Assembly: GCA_002436025.1 (NCBI GenBank)
Contig: DIXM01000001.1
Span: 62,001-126,000 of the forward strand
DNA length: 64,000 nucleotides
From: a candidate division Hyd24-12 bacterium UBA6080
Lineage (GTDB): Bacteria > Fermentibacterota > Fermentibacteria > Fermentibacterales > JCC-6
Direction: 5' to 3'
Part shown: one piece after another, positions 25,467 to 34,249 of the stretch
Layout: each line of letters starts with the position of its first letter
How positions within the stretch are numbered: the first letter of the stretch is position 1
Notes under the pieces: generated by a model
Told to the model about the DNA's origin: nothing
The model's input: the letters and a program-made list of their open reading frames with translations, nothing else
The model's database searches: none
Made by a program: the position numbers and the translations under genes

Positions 25467-26951
25467 TCAGTATCCGTTATCGATCATGTCGATGACATCC
25501 ATGATCGGCTCTTCAGCCCACCAAATAACGTGCCACCGGCCGTTGTTGGGGAAGAAGGGCGGGTGCATGGTCATCAGCCTGGGGTCGAAATAGACCTGGA
25601 TATCGTATCCCCTGGTATTCGTTCCCGTGTACCCCTCGGTCTGGACCATGTAGCCTCCCATCACCAGAAATACTGTCTTGATAGCAGGATACCAGTAATT
25701 CTGCGCCTCGAGAACGCCGTCCAGAGCAAGGAGGACCGCATCCACTTCAACATTCATATGCGTCTCTATTGCGAAGCCATCGTTCCATTGGCCGGGAAAC
25801 AACGGGTCCTGCTGGCACCTGGAGATCAGGATATCGCCGTTCACCGTCAGCAGCCCCAGCATGGTGTCGTTGTTCGGGTCGAGGGGGTTGTCGTTCTGGT
25901 AGAGGATGCTTCCCGAAACGACTATGTTGCCCCTCGTGCCTATGGTCAGGGGCATGGAAAGACCGTCCACCCTCATGTTGCCGTAGCTGCGAAGGAAGAT
26001 TTCCTGGCCGAGGACCGGCAGGTCAACCCAGACCACGGGATTGGCAAGTGAGTCCAGCCAGTATTTTGTTACCGGGCTTGCCGCAGTGAGTTTGACCATC
26101 AGAGTGTCGTTCCTGATCATCATGCGCATCCGGTTGGCGACCTGGGCGCCCGAAAGGACCAAACCTCCGTTCTCGGCGGCGGTCCTGACAGAAGTCCAGT
26201 CAAGCTCGTCGCTGCCGAAGGGGATGGTATCGGCGTTGAGCTCGAAGTAGGGCTGTCCCATCAGCATCCTGTCGTAGGGCTGGAGCCTCAGGTTCCCTCC
26301 CCCGCCCGAAACCGCGGGCTGCGTCGCATGTATCTTGGTGCTCTGCGCGAGGTAGTACGGAGATGTCAGGGAGAGGCTGTAGAAGTAGGGGTCGTTGTTG
26401 AAGCCCGCGCTTGTGCTGTAGATCCAGACCGGCCCGTTGGCGTAGAAGGGGCCGTCGAACTTGTAGCCGTCGCCGTAGTAACCGCTTACATCGGGGTCGT
26501 CCATGAACACGCTGAACCGCGCCACGTTCTCGGGCATGACGCCGGTGGACATGCCGAATGTCAGGGGTCCTTCAGTGGTGCTTATCCTTCCCAGACAGCG
26601 GACCTCGTACGCGTTGGCGGAAAGCACCCTGTCATTCAGGTCGTTGGGGTCAACGACCACCATGACCTCTCCCAGAGGGTCGGGAAGCTGGAACCAGGTC
26701 AGGCCGTCCCCCAGGAACCACTCGGGTTCCTTGCCCTGGGGAATGTCCTCACCCCCCATGATCATGTGAACGGCAAGGTTGGCGCCGGACTCGGCCGTGA
26801 GTTTCACCTGGATCCTGTCGCGGCTCCACCTCTGGGTATCTCCGCTCGACCTCAGGTATGTGTAGGCCGCCCCGGTGAGAATGATGAGGAACAGGGCGGA
26901 TATGATCACCAGCATCAGGGCTGATCCCTTTGTTTTTCCGATTGCTTTCAT
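25467..26951 (-). CDS. PilX-like protein with exterior ectodomain, family copy 2
   Basis: 494 residues from ATG 26951, which has GAGGTGAG upstream; a longer frame to 27002 is less likely. Stem KGSALMLVIISALFLIILTGAAYTYLRS then LTAESGANLAVHMI, as in PilX/GspK-type minor pilins. The ectodomain has SGYYGDGYKFDGPFYANGPVW, NNDPYFYSLSLTSPYYL, MPLTIGTRGNIVVSG and TEGYTGTNTRGYDIQVYFDPRL. The same landmarks occur in order in the product of 62347-63606, which is sorted by T9SS instead. It ends without any sorting domain. Eleven bases separate it from the giant prepilin gene upstream. Confidence 0.8.
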   Translation of the reverse strand: MKAIGKTKGSALMLVIISALFLIILTGAAYTYLRSSGDTQRWSRDRIQVKLTAESGANLAVHMIMGGEDIPQGKEPEWFLGDGLTWFQLPDPLGEVMVVVDPNDLNDRVLSANAYEVRCLGRISTTEGPLTFGMSTGVMPENVARFSVFMDDPDVSGYYGDGYKFDGPFYANGPVWIYSTSAGFNNDPYFYSLSLTSPYYLAQSTKIHATQPAVSGGGGNLRLQPYDRMLMGQPYFELNADTIPFGSDELDWTSVRTAAENGGLVLSGAQVANRMRMMIRNDTLMVKLTAASPVTKYWLDSLANPVVWVDLPVLGQEIFLRSYGNMRVDGLSMPLTIGTRGNIVVSGSILYQNDNPLDPNNDTMLGLLTVNGDILISRCQQDPLFPGQWNDGFAIETHMNVEVDAVLLALDGVLEAQNYWYPAIKTVFLVMGGYMVQTEGYTGTNTRGYDIQVYFDPRLMTMHPPFFPNNGRWHVIWWAEEPIMDVIDMIDNGY

Positions 26952-26961
26952 CAGTCTCACC

Positions 26962-29900
26962 TCACTTTGCTGCAGTTCTGCCGAAGAACTGAATGTTGTC
27001 AAGGTTCCACCCGCCGTTTTTAAGCCAGAGGCCCGAGGAGAGCACGAACCTTATGAAGTAGTAATCAAGGGACGAGTGCGCGTTGAAGTCGGCGGTGAGG
27101 TTGATCGTCTCGTACTGCCAGCTGTTGTCGTACACACCGTTGTAGGTCCTGATGTTCTCCCACGCCAGTTCTTCAGGGTTGCGGTCGGGGTCGTTGTCGA
27201 AAGCGATTTGAACGTATGCGAAGTCGTTCGAGGCCAGCTTGAGGCAACGGTAGAACTTCACGTTCACGGTGTCATACACGGCCGCATCGGCCATCTCGTA
27301 CCCGCTGGATGCGAACCACCACCATGCGTCGTCCTCGTAGTACCCGTTGATGGTCAGGTCGGTACCGGCGATGCTGGTGCCGTTCTCGGCTGTAAGCGCA
27401 GGGTCCGGCGCGGGCCAGAAGGCGGGTGCGCCTATCTCCCATTCGTTGCCCGGCGTGCCCGCAGTGGTGCCGCCCGAGGTCCAGGTCACGGGATTGAACA
27501 GACCCAGTTCAGGGGCGGTGTAGATGGCTTCGAAATCGGTGAACCTGTTGTCGAAGCTCACGGGCATGTTGCTGCTGTACTGGGTTCCGGTATCCCCCAC
27601 AATGACCGGGCTGCCGCCAATGGTAACCCTGGTGACGGGCCTGGTCGTCTGCACCGGCAGGAATGTGGGAGGGGTGCCTCCCCAGGCCGCCCTGCAAACG
27701 TTCTCGATGCCCTCTTGCCTGAAGGTGCCAAACCCTATGGTCTGGTTGTCAGATACGATCTTCAACCGAAGGTTGGCGTCGACGGGAAGGAAGTAGCTGT
27801 TGTCGAGCGTTATGGTCTGCCACTGCTGGGTGTTGCTGAACGTGAGGGGACCGCTGTAGACCTGGTAGAGCTCGGTCGTTTCCCAACGGCCTCCCGCGAG
27901 GGTCGTCTGATCGGTCGAGCCCATGTACACATCGACATTGTCGAAGGTCATGCTGGACACGACAGAGGTCTGAAAGTCGATGGTTGATATCTCATGGCCT
28001 TCGATCAGGCAGTGGGCGTTGAAGTCGTCGAGGTACCAGCCCTCCCTTATCACCGAAACATCGGAGAAGAAGACGAACCGGAACCGGACGCTGTTGCCTT
28101 TGTAGGGAGCGAGGTCTATGACCTCGGTGGTCCATGAGCGGAACCCGCTGAAGACGTTGCGGCCCGAGATAATGGCGTTGTAGGTCAAACCGCTGCCGAG
28201 GCCGAGGTCAACCCATGCGCCATTGTTCACCGAGACCTGGACATAGCCATAGTCGTAGTTCCACTCGAAGTCGAAGGAAGAACGGAAGGAGAGTTCCGGA
28301 TCTATGGCTTCGAGTGGGACCATGAATGAGGGGGTTTCGAGGTAGCAGTGGGCGAAGTTGCTGTAGAAGTCAGGGTTGTTCTCGTGAAGCCCCCACATGA
28401 AGTCGGAAGGGTCGCTTGTGCTCTGGTGAACGCTCCAGTCGTCTATTCCCGTAAGGATAGGGTTGTGGGTCCAGCCCGGCATTGTCAGCCTGTCGACCAC
28501 CATGCCCACTTCGAAATCGTCCCAGCAGATGCCGTGGGTATTCCAGGGACCCGTGCCCGCCTGGCTGAGAAGGACACCGAAGTCGCTCACAAAACCGGGA
28601 CCGGAAGGCGGCATCGCCGCGGAATTGAGGTTCAGGCTGATGGTGCTCCAGTCGGCCCCTGAAGAGGGAACGCCGATGCGTGTGTAGGTGGTGTCGGCTG
28701 CCCCTGCAATGACAACGACATCGTCAATGCTTATACCGCGATTTGCGCCGAAGTCGACCGCCATGCCGTTGTCGTACTGGGCGAAAACCAGGTAAAGCGG
28801 ATCGGGGGGGACGCCGGGGATGGTGAAGGTGGCCGTTCTCTCTGTCCACTCGGCGTTGCTGTAGCTCTGAGGGGTGAAGTCAGTGACATGGTTTACTGCC
28901 CCTTCGATGACGCCGCTGCTGTTCCATCCGAGGAAGTCACCCGTGCCGCTCCCGGCGTTGTAGGCATGGTTCTGGTCGTTGTGATCGTGGAACCTGTAGT
29001 TGACCGTGAACTGGGTGTTGCTGGCAAGCCCGGTGGTCGGGACCTCGATCATCATCCTGACCTGCCCGTCGAAACCCTCGCGCCTGCTGTCGAGGGTGAC
29101 GAACCCGCCGTTGCCGGGCCATCCCGAGGGCGCGTGCACCCGGCTGCGGCCGTAAAGGCTGCCCCAGAACGTGATGTCGCCCGAGGCCATGCCCACGTTG
29201 TTGAAGTTCTGGGTCAGAATGATCTGGGGAACGCCGGTAAAGTCAAGGAAGAATACCCCGTCCGAAGGGTCGATGTTCTCGTTGAGCCCTTTGAGCGTGC
29301 TGACCTTCAGGTACAGGTTGTCCGTGAAGATGTTGTAGGGGCTGAGGTCAAGAACAACACCGGCGAGGTTCCGGGTCTGCGCGCCCGCAACCCTCCGCTG
29401 CATCCGGAGTGATTCATCCACCACCCCCACCATTCCGTCGGGGCCAAGTGAATAGGTGTTCCAGGTGAGAGCCTTCCCACCCTTGGCGGAAAAATCGTCA
29501 GCAAAGAGCGGAATGGAATCGGAGACGACCAGGGGGCCGTTAAGATCGTCTTCCCAAAGTACAACGGGAGTAACGGCGGAACCGGCGCCTTCGAACCCCT
29601 CGGCGGCGGTTATGGGATCACCGGGGTTGCCGCTGCTGCCTCCGCCCAGCGTCCAGAAAATGACATTGTAAAGGAAACTGAAGCCGTCACCGCTGTAACC
29701 GGAAACGGATGGAAGACCGTAGAAAACCCTTCTTGTGGGCTGATCTTCATCCCTCACCGCGACAAGACCGGGCTCGGACCCGAAGGCGTTGATGGTGGTT
29801 ATCGTCTCGGTAATGAGAGTTATGTCTTCTATGTAGTTCATCACTGGAGTTACGGGAGGGACAAGGAGCGAGTCATACATCTCGAAGACCATTGAGCCGG

Positions 29901-30924
29901 GTGATCCCAACGGAATGCCGTCGTGGATATGGTGTGCCTGGACCACTTTCAGGTTGTGGTAGTAAAGATCGGTGGTTCCTGCGGTAATCGCCATTCCGTA
30001 AACATAGATTGCATCTTCGGGGTCCATGCAGATCACCGCGCAGGGAATGTCGTTCAAAGCGCCAATGATCGAGGAGTGATATGACGGAAACGGGCCGGGA
30101 ATGTCACGGAGTACTACAAAGTCGATCTCGTTGCCGGCATAGTCATAGGTTTCGATCATGTCGTCCGTGATGGAGATGACGGTCAACCCCCAGTAAGCCA
30201 ACTTCTGCACCATCCTGTACTGGTCCAGGGTTGGCGTAAATGCGGTGGAGTCGCCGTTGACGTTCACAACCGCTATTCCCGAAAGGGGCGGCACGGGAAT
30301 GAACATGGGGTCGATGTCGCGGTCGAGCCCGAGATTCCTGGGGCTTATGGTGGTGCGCATGGTGGTCGTGTAGATGTCGCCCATGTAGGTGTCCTGAAGG
30401 ACAAGCGTCACCCTGATGTGCCGCACCGCGTCGCGATCCTGGAGGGAGAGGGGCTGGGAGAGCTCGTCTCCGTCCTCGTCCATGTAGACGAACTGGACGC
30501 TTGTGATGTTGTAGCCTGCACGGCGCTGCATTGAGGCCTTGTCGGTTATGAGGGCTGTGTTGTCGGCACCGAGAAAGATGGTCCGGTACTCGTCATCGTC
30601 CAGCTGTCCCCAGGGCGCGTGGTAATCCGCGTAAAAGGTGAAGCTGCCGGGGTCGGTTTCGTGAACGGGGTGCCACAGGTCGCCGTCGATGCCGCCATGG
30701 GGCAGATAGCCCGCCCATATGATCTCGTCGGTGATCTGTTCGAGGGCAAGGCGCCCCGCGGTAGAAAGCTCATTCTGCCGTCTGCTGAAGTGGAACTGCT
30801 CCATGCCCTTGGTGAAGAAGAAGAACACCGCGGCAAAGATAACCCCAAGCACTCCCACGACTATCATCAGTTCCACGAGGGACATGCCCCTGTGGCCACG
30901 ATTCCTTGCATGGTTATACGTCAT
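26962..30924 (-). CDS. Giant prepilin-like protein with multi-domain ectodomain (1320 residues)
   Basis: The N-terminus has a leader of about 13 residues (rich in His/Arg) ending GHRG, then MSLVELMIVVGVLGV with Glu5: a class IV prepilin signal. A PilW-like pilin helix follows (LSTAGRLALEQITDEIIWAGYLP). About 1200 residues of ectodomain contain several beta-sandwich units with the signature GGWNLDNIQFFG at the C-terminus and recurring ISIDDVVV/FDNVDVYMG-type strands. Several landmarks (DGVFFLDF, TLDSRREGFDG, WNLDNIQFF) match the 973-residue paralogue. ATG 30924 is preferred because GGGGGTGG sits five bases upstream; a GTG at 30933 is alternative. Presumably incorporated at the tip of a pilus or pseudopilus and exposed outside the cell. 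Confidence 0.87.
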   Translation of the reverse strand: MTYNHARNRGHRGMSLVELMIVVGVLGVIFAAVFFFFTKGMEQFHFSRRQNELSTAGRLALEQITDEIIWAGYLPHGGIDGDLWHPVHETDPGSFTFYADYHAPWGQLDDDEYRTIFLGADNTALITDKASMQRRAGYNITSVQFVYMDEDGDELSQPLSLQDRDAVRHIRVTLVLQDTYMGDIYTTTMRTTISPRNLGLDRDIDPMFIPVPPLSGIAVVNVNGDSTAFTPTLDQYRMVQKLAYWGLTVISITDDMIETYDYAGNEIDFVVLRDIPGPFPSYHSSIIGALNDIPCAVICMDPEDAIYVYGMAITAGTTDLYYHNLKVVQAHHIHDGIPLGSPGSMVFEMYDSLLVPPVTPVMNYIEDITLITETITTINAFGSEPGLVAVRDEDQPTRRVFYGLPSVSGYSGDGFSFLYNVIFWTLGGGSSGNPGDPITAAEGFEGAGSAVTPVVLWEDDLNGPLVVSDSIPLFADDFSAKGGKALTWNTYSLGPDGMVGVVDESLRMQRRVAGAQTRNLAGVVLDLSPYNIFTDNLYLKVSTLKGLNENIDPSDGVFFLDFTGVPQIILTQNFNNVGMASGDITFWGSLYGRSRVHAPSGWPGNGGFVTLDSRREGFDGQVRMMIEVPTTGLASNTQFTVNYRFHDHNDQNHAYNAGSGTGDFLGWNSSGVIEGAVNHVTDFTPQSYSNAEWTERTATFTIPGVPPDPLYLVFAQYDNGMAVDFGANRGISIDDVVVIAGAADTTYTRIGVPSSGADWSTISLNLNSAAMPPSGPGFVSDFGVLLSQAGTGPWNTHGICWDDFEVGMVVDRLTMPGWTHNPILTGIDDWSVHQSTSDPSDFMWGLHENNPDFYSNFAHCYLETPSFMVPLEAIDPELSFRSSFDFEWNYDYGYVQVSVNNGAWVDLGLGSGLTYNAIISGRNVFSGFRSWTTEVIDLAPYKGNSVRFRFVFFSDVSVIREGWYLDDFNAHCLIEGHEISTIDFQTSVVSSMTFDNVDVYMGSTDQTTLAGGRWETTELYQVYSGPLTFSNTQQWQTITLDNSYFLPVDANLRLKIVSDNQTIGFGTFRQEGIENVCRAAWGGTPPTFLPVQTTRPVTRVTIGGSPVIVGDTGTQYSSNMPVSFDNRFTDFEAIYTAPELGLFNPVTWTSGGTTAGTPGNEWEIGAPAFWPAPDPALTAENGTSIAGTDLTINGYYEDDAWWWFASSGYEMADAAVYDTVNVKFYRCLKLASNDFAYVQIAFDNDPDRNPEELAWENIRTYNGVYDNSWQYETINLTADFNAHSSLDYYFIRFVLSSGLWLKNGGWNLDNIQFFGRTAAK

Positions 30925-30937
30925 TGTGCCCACCCCC

Positions 30938-31306
30938 TTAAAAAAGGATGCTGAGGCTTGTGGAATCGGCCCCTTCGGGACCGCTCCACGTTACGCGACA
31001 CTTGATAAGCTTCGCTACAGGGTATTCGATGTAGGGCGAAGAGACGAACACCTGCCTTTGGAAGCCATCGGGCAGGCTTTCGATGGGTTGGGCTCCGTCA
31101 GGCAGGGAGGCGACGTCAACGGTGCGCATCTCCTCAAGCTGCTCCCTGCAGTACTGGAGGCCCTTTGTCATCTGGTCCATCGTCTGGGAGTTGCGCACGA
31201 TGTGAAGGAAGAACACCGCGATGCCCGCAACGATTATCGCCATCAAAAGCGAAGCGATGACGACCTCGATAAGAGTGAAACCCCCGCTTCCCCTGATCCT
31301 GCTCAT
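30938..31306 (-). CDS. Minor prepilin (PilV/GspI-like)
   Basis: 122 residues. Leader MSRIRGSGG then FTLIEVVIASLLMAIIVAG with Glu5, a complete class IV prepilin signal. The short C-terminal domain has LQYCREQLEEMRTVD, like PilV/GspI subunits. The start overlaps the upstream pilin gene's stop as ATGA. Small initiation pilins such as this usually prime pilus assembly with PilW/PilX-type partners, which fits the giant partners next to it. Confidence 0.88.
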   Translation of the reverse strand: MSRIRGSGGFTLIEVVIASLLMAIIVAGIAVFFLHIVRNSQTMDQMTKGLQYCREQLEEMRTVDVASLPDGAQPIESLPDGFQRQVFVSSPYIEYPVAKLIKCRVTWSGPEGADSTSLSILF

Positions 31307-31671
31307 CTGTCATCCTCCTGAGAGTTGAAACTGAATTGTCTTGCCAGTTCTACCGTTATCGAATCACCTCTTGAAACCCTGACCGTGAGAAGACGGGTCC
31401 GGTCGCCGGACCAGGCCAGGGTCGTTCTTACAAGGAATTGCCGCCCCATGATGGTGTCGGTCCTCTCCGATGAGAAAGGCTCGGGGAAAGGCATCTCAGC
31501 CTCAATCTCCCCGACTTCCAGCACCGCGAGGGTCAGGGCGTCCTGCCTCAGTTCAAGGTTCCTTGAGCCCCTGAAGAAGTACTGCAGCGTAAGGGCCAGA
31601 ACACCAAGCACGACTACCATGACCACAGAGGCCACCAGAACTTCCACGATGGTAAATCCACGCGCCCTCAC
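31303..31671 (-). CDS. Minor prepilin (GspI/GspH-like)
   Basis: 122 residues from GTG 31671. Leader of four residues MRARG then FTIVEVLVASVVMVVVLG, a class IV prepilin signal with Glu5. The rest (YFFRGSRNLELRQDAL, EVGEIEAEMPFPEP) is a small pilin globular domain. GTG overlaps the stop of the PilX-like gene as GTGA, and its own stop overlaps the next gene as ATGA, so this stretch of the operon is tightly coupled. Confidence 0.87.
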   Translation of the reverse strand: MRARGFTIVEVLVASVVMVVVLGVLALTLQYFFRGSRNLELRQDALTLAVLEVGEIEAEMPFPEPFSSERTDTIMGRQFLVRTTLAWSGDRTRLLTVRVSRGDSITVELARQFSFNSQEDDR

Positions 31672-33113
31672 CGTTCACCCAGCCCTTCACGCTCGGTGAA
31701 CACCCTGCACGACGGTGGCGCTCCGTAAACGAGCATCCGGTAGGTTGAACTGCTGGTCTCGTTGCGAGCGGTGCTTGACGTTTCAAGGAGCTGTGCCGTT
31801 CCGTCCCCGGACAGTGGATTGAAGAGGGCATCGATTCCGCCTTCACCGGGTGCGAAAACATCGACATCCTGGCCGTCGGCGTCCCCCCAGACGTAACCGC
31901 CGCCCGAGAGGACGGAGAGCATTCTGCCCCCGTTCAGGGAAGCCATCATGACTGAATCGGAGATGACGCCGGTCATCAGTGTCCCACGGCCGTAAAACCG
32001 TCCAGTCCAGGGTTCAGAAAGGGCGCCGGAGGGCTGAAAGACTCCGAACCCGTCATGGTTGAGCCGCGTCCAGACCGACTCCCCGCCGGAGAGGACCCAT
32101 TTCGCGCCGAGACCCAGGCTGCCCTCGATGGAGCCCCAGGCCAACAGGGCGGCATCGAAGGAGGGGGATGCGGACTGGAGCCCTGCGGACGTAAGCGTGT
32201 AAAGGCTTCGAGGCCCCGCCCAGGCGATGTCATCCCTGCCGTCGCGGTTGAAGTCGCCGAAAAAGACCTCCCGTACCGGGGGTGCCAGTGTGAAGGAGTT
32301 GGGTGAACCCGGGCTTCCGTAAACATCACCCGAGGGCGTGACCGCCGGGCATGTTCCAAAAGGGGAGATGAGCTTCAGCGAAGCGCCGGTGTTGACGTCC
32401 ACAACGGTTCCCAGATTGGACCCGTTGCTCACGGCGAGAAGGAGGGTTCCGTCCGAATCGCCGAATGATAGCACGGATGAATGGTTGAAACCTTCAATGG
32501 AAGCATCGGTAGTGTGTACGAACCCCTCGTTGGTCACCACGGCCACTTTCCGGCCGTCAGCCGTATCCAGCACCAGGAGCGCGGCGTCGGCACCGTTCCA
32601 GGTGCCCGCGCAACCCATGACAAGTGACGGCGAAAGCCCGGTGCGGAAGACTCCGATCCTTTCAGCGCCCGAACCCTCGTAAACGGAAACGGTCAGCCCG
32701 TTCTCGGGGGTCACGGCAAAAAGAAGCCTCCCCGCAGGAACAACCAACGGAACCGCATCCCCCCCCGTTGAGTAGCCCGCTGTGCGCGGTCCCACCTGTT
32801 CATTGCCTGAAACGGTGAAAACCGTGGTGACACCGGCCAGCTCGAAGGAGTGTGAACTGCCCGTTTCAAGCAGACCCTGGCGTTCGACACTTATCACAAG
32901 GGCTTCGAGGGCACTTGCTTCCGAAAGGGTTATCTGGGCGTCCCTCTCCCTTTGAAGCTGCCCCGATATCATCCGGTCCATGAGGGTGAAAAGGATGCCG
33001 ATCGCAAGCATCACAATCAGCGCAGCCGCCACGGCGATGAATATGGCCGCTCCCCGTTTTCCGGAAGAACCGCTTGTTTTCCCGTCAGTTCCAGGGTTGC
33101 AGGCTGGCATCAT
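31668..33113 (-). CDS. PilX-like protein with FG-GAP/VCBS-like segments, first gene of the prepilin operon
   Basis: 482 codons from ATG 33113. A Gly/Ser-rich start is followed by the stem KRGAAIFIAVAAALIVMLAIGILF and SEASALEALVIS, as in PilX/GspK minor pilins. The ectodomain has propeller-like strands with calcium-type loops (FGDFNRDGRDDIAW, WGDADGQDVDVF), the FG-GAP/VCBS pattern seen in integrin-like adhesins. AAGGAAA lies about eight bases before the ATG, and a sigma-54 promoter lies 37-52 bases upstream. A TTG at 33119 is the alternative start. As the promoter-proximal gene it may be the most abundant subunit. Confidence 0.8.
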   Translation of the reverse strand: MMPACNPGTDGKTSGSSGKRGAAIFIAVAAALIVMLAIGILFTLMDRMISGQLQRERDAQITLSEASALEALVISVERQGLLETGSSHSFELAGVTTVFTVSGNEQVGPRTAGYSTGGDAVPLVVPAGRLLFAVTPENGLTVSVYEGSGAERIGVFRTGLSPSLVMGCAGTWNGADAALLVLDTADGRKVAVVTNEGFVHTTDASIEGFNHSSVLSFGDSDGTLLLAVSNGSNLGTVVDVNTGASLKLISPFGTCPAVTPSGDVYGSPGSPNSFTLAPPVREVFFGDFNRDGRDDIAWAGPRSLYTLTSAGLQSASPSFDAALLAWGSIEGSLGLGAKWVLSGGESVWTRLNHDGFGVFQPSGALSEPWTGRFYGRGTLMTGVISDSVMMASLNGGRMLSVLSGGGYVWGDADGQDVDVFAPGEGGIDALFNPLSGDGTAQLLETSSTARNETSSSTYRMLVYGAPPSCRVFTEREGLGER

Positions 33114-33149
33114 GCTCAAGTTTCCTTTCTTTCAATATGACTGAAAGAA

Positions 33150-33165
33150 AGCAAATTTGTTGCCA
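33150..33165 (-). promoter_or_regulatory. Sigma-54 (-24/-12) promoter of the prepilin operon
   Basis: Read on the minus strand the site is TGGCAACAAATTTGCT. It keeps the invariant GG and GC ten bases apart and matches TGGCA-N6-TTGCT. The expected start near 33139 leaves a leader of about 26 bases carrying the ribosome site before ATG 33113. The region around it is much richer in A and T than the neighbouring genes. Sigma-54 drives pilin genes in several well-studied bacteria, which fits. No enhancer-binding activator gene is present in the window. Confidence 0.7.
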
Positions 33166-33260
33166 TGCTTGATGTGTTGTTTATCTATTTAATATATTAA
33201 GTAATGTAGACATCATTCAGGCTGGACATGAACCGGGATGCACTGTGCATGCAGGGTCTT
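33166..33260. other. AT-rich intergenic region upstream of the prepilin operon
   Basis: About 95 bases between the sigma-54 site and the end of dprA. Stretches such as ATTTAATATATTAAGT stand out from the G+C-rich surroundings. It is the natural place for an activator (enhancer) site for the sigma-54 promoter; I see no clear inverted repeat apart from the TTAATATATTAA palindrome at 33189-33200. Confidence 0.4.
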
Positions 33261-34244
33261 TCACACCCCGCTGAAGAGTCCGCCCGGTCTTCTTACGGCA
33301 AGTCCCCTCAGTTCGAGGTCAAGAAGACGGGCCCTGATCTCGGGCTCGCTCAGGCCCATGACCCTGCAAAGCTCTTCGGGAGTGGCTTCCCGGATCCTTA
33401 TCAGTGCAAGCAAAGGGTCATCCACCATGGGTTCGATACCGGTTTGCTCCCCCATGCCAATGGCCCTCAGTATGTCGGCCGTTTCCAGTACGATCCCCGC
33501 CCCGTCCCTGATAAGCCGGTTGCTTCCAACCGCTGATGAGCGGGTTATCTCACCGGGAACCGCAAGCACCTCGCGCCCCTGGTCGAGGGCCGTTCCCACG
33601 GTGATCATGGTCCCGCTCTTCTCACCCGCCTCGACCACCACCACCGCACCGGCAAGGCCGCTGATGATGCGGTTGCGCTCAGGGAATGTGTGCCTGGCCG
33701 GACCCGCTCCGGGCGGATACTCGCTGACAAGCAGGCCCCTTTCGATGATCGCGTTCGAGAGCCTTTCGTGCTCGGGCGGGTAGATAACGTCGATCCCGCT
33801 TCCCAGAACGGCAACGGTCACTCCCCCCCCGTCGAGGGCGCCCTGGTGGGCTTCAGCATCGATCCCACGGGCCATGCCGCTGACAACAGCAACACCGCAA
33901 ATGGCAAGCTCCCTCGCCAGTGTTCGGGCGGTCCTCCTCCCGTAGAGTGAACACCTTCTCGATCCGATGACTGCCACCGAATGAGGGACGGAATTGAGGG
34001 AAACCCCTCCCCGGTAGAACAGGATGGCGGGCGCGTCGGGGATTGTAGCGAGGGCCTGCGGATAGTCGGGGGCGCCGAACCAGGTGGCGCTCACGCAGAG
34101 CCTTTCACAGGTCTTCAGAGCTTTTTCCAGGGTGATGTCGGGCGGTGCGGCTGCAAAATGGGATGTGGCCTCGGGGCCGCGGTCGGGAAGAAGCCTTCTG
34201 AGCTCCCTGCGGTTGAGGTGGCTTCCGAGTGCCAGTACCAGCAG
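33261..34244 (-). CDS. dprA: DNA-processing protein DprA, probably starting at CTG
   Basis: Loads RecA onto incoming single-stranded DNA in natural transformation. The Rossmann-like core is complete: IGSRRCSLYGRR, VVSGMARGIDAEAH, AVLGSGIDVIYPPEHE, FPERNRIISGLAG and SGTMITV. A GTG at 34094 gives only the core. Reading further upstream in frame shows the N-terminal SAM-like domain of DprA (LLVLALGSHLNRRELRRLL), which runs up to obg's stop without any ATG, GTG or TTG. CTG at 34244 (nine bases after GAGGAG) or 34241 (five after AAGGG) would give about 327 residues, normal for the family. A short winged-helix-like C-terminal tail follows. Confidence 0.87.
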   Translation of the reverse strand: MLVLALGSHLNRRELRRLLPDRGPEATSHFAAAPPDITLEKALKTCERLCVSATWFGAPDYPQALATIPDAPAILFYRGGVSLNSVPHSVAVIGSRRCSLYGRRTARTLARELAICGVAVVSGMARGIDAEAHQGALDGGGVTVAVLGSGIDVIYPPEHERLSNAIIERGLLVSEYPPGAGPARHTFPERNRIISGLAGAVVVVEAGEKSGTMITVGTALDQGREVLAVPGEITRSSAVGSNRLIRDGAGIVLETADILRAIGMGEQTGIEPMVDDPLLALIRIREATPEELCRVMGLSEPEIRARLLDLELRGLAVRRPGGLFSGV

Positions 34245-34249
34245 GGCCC

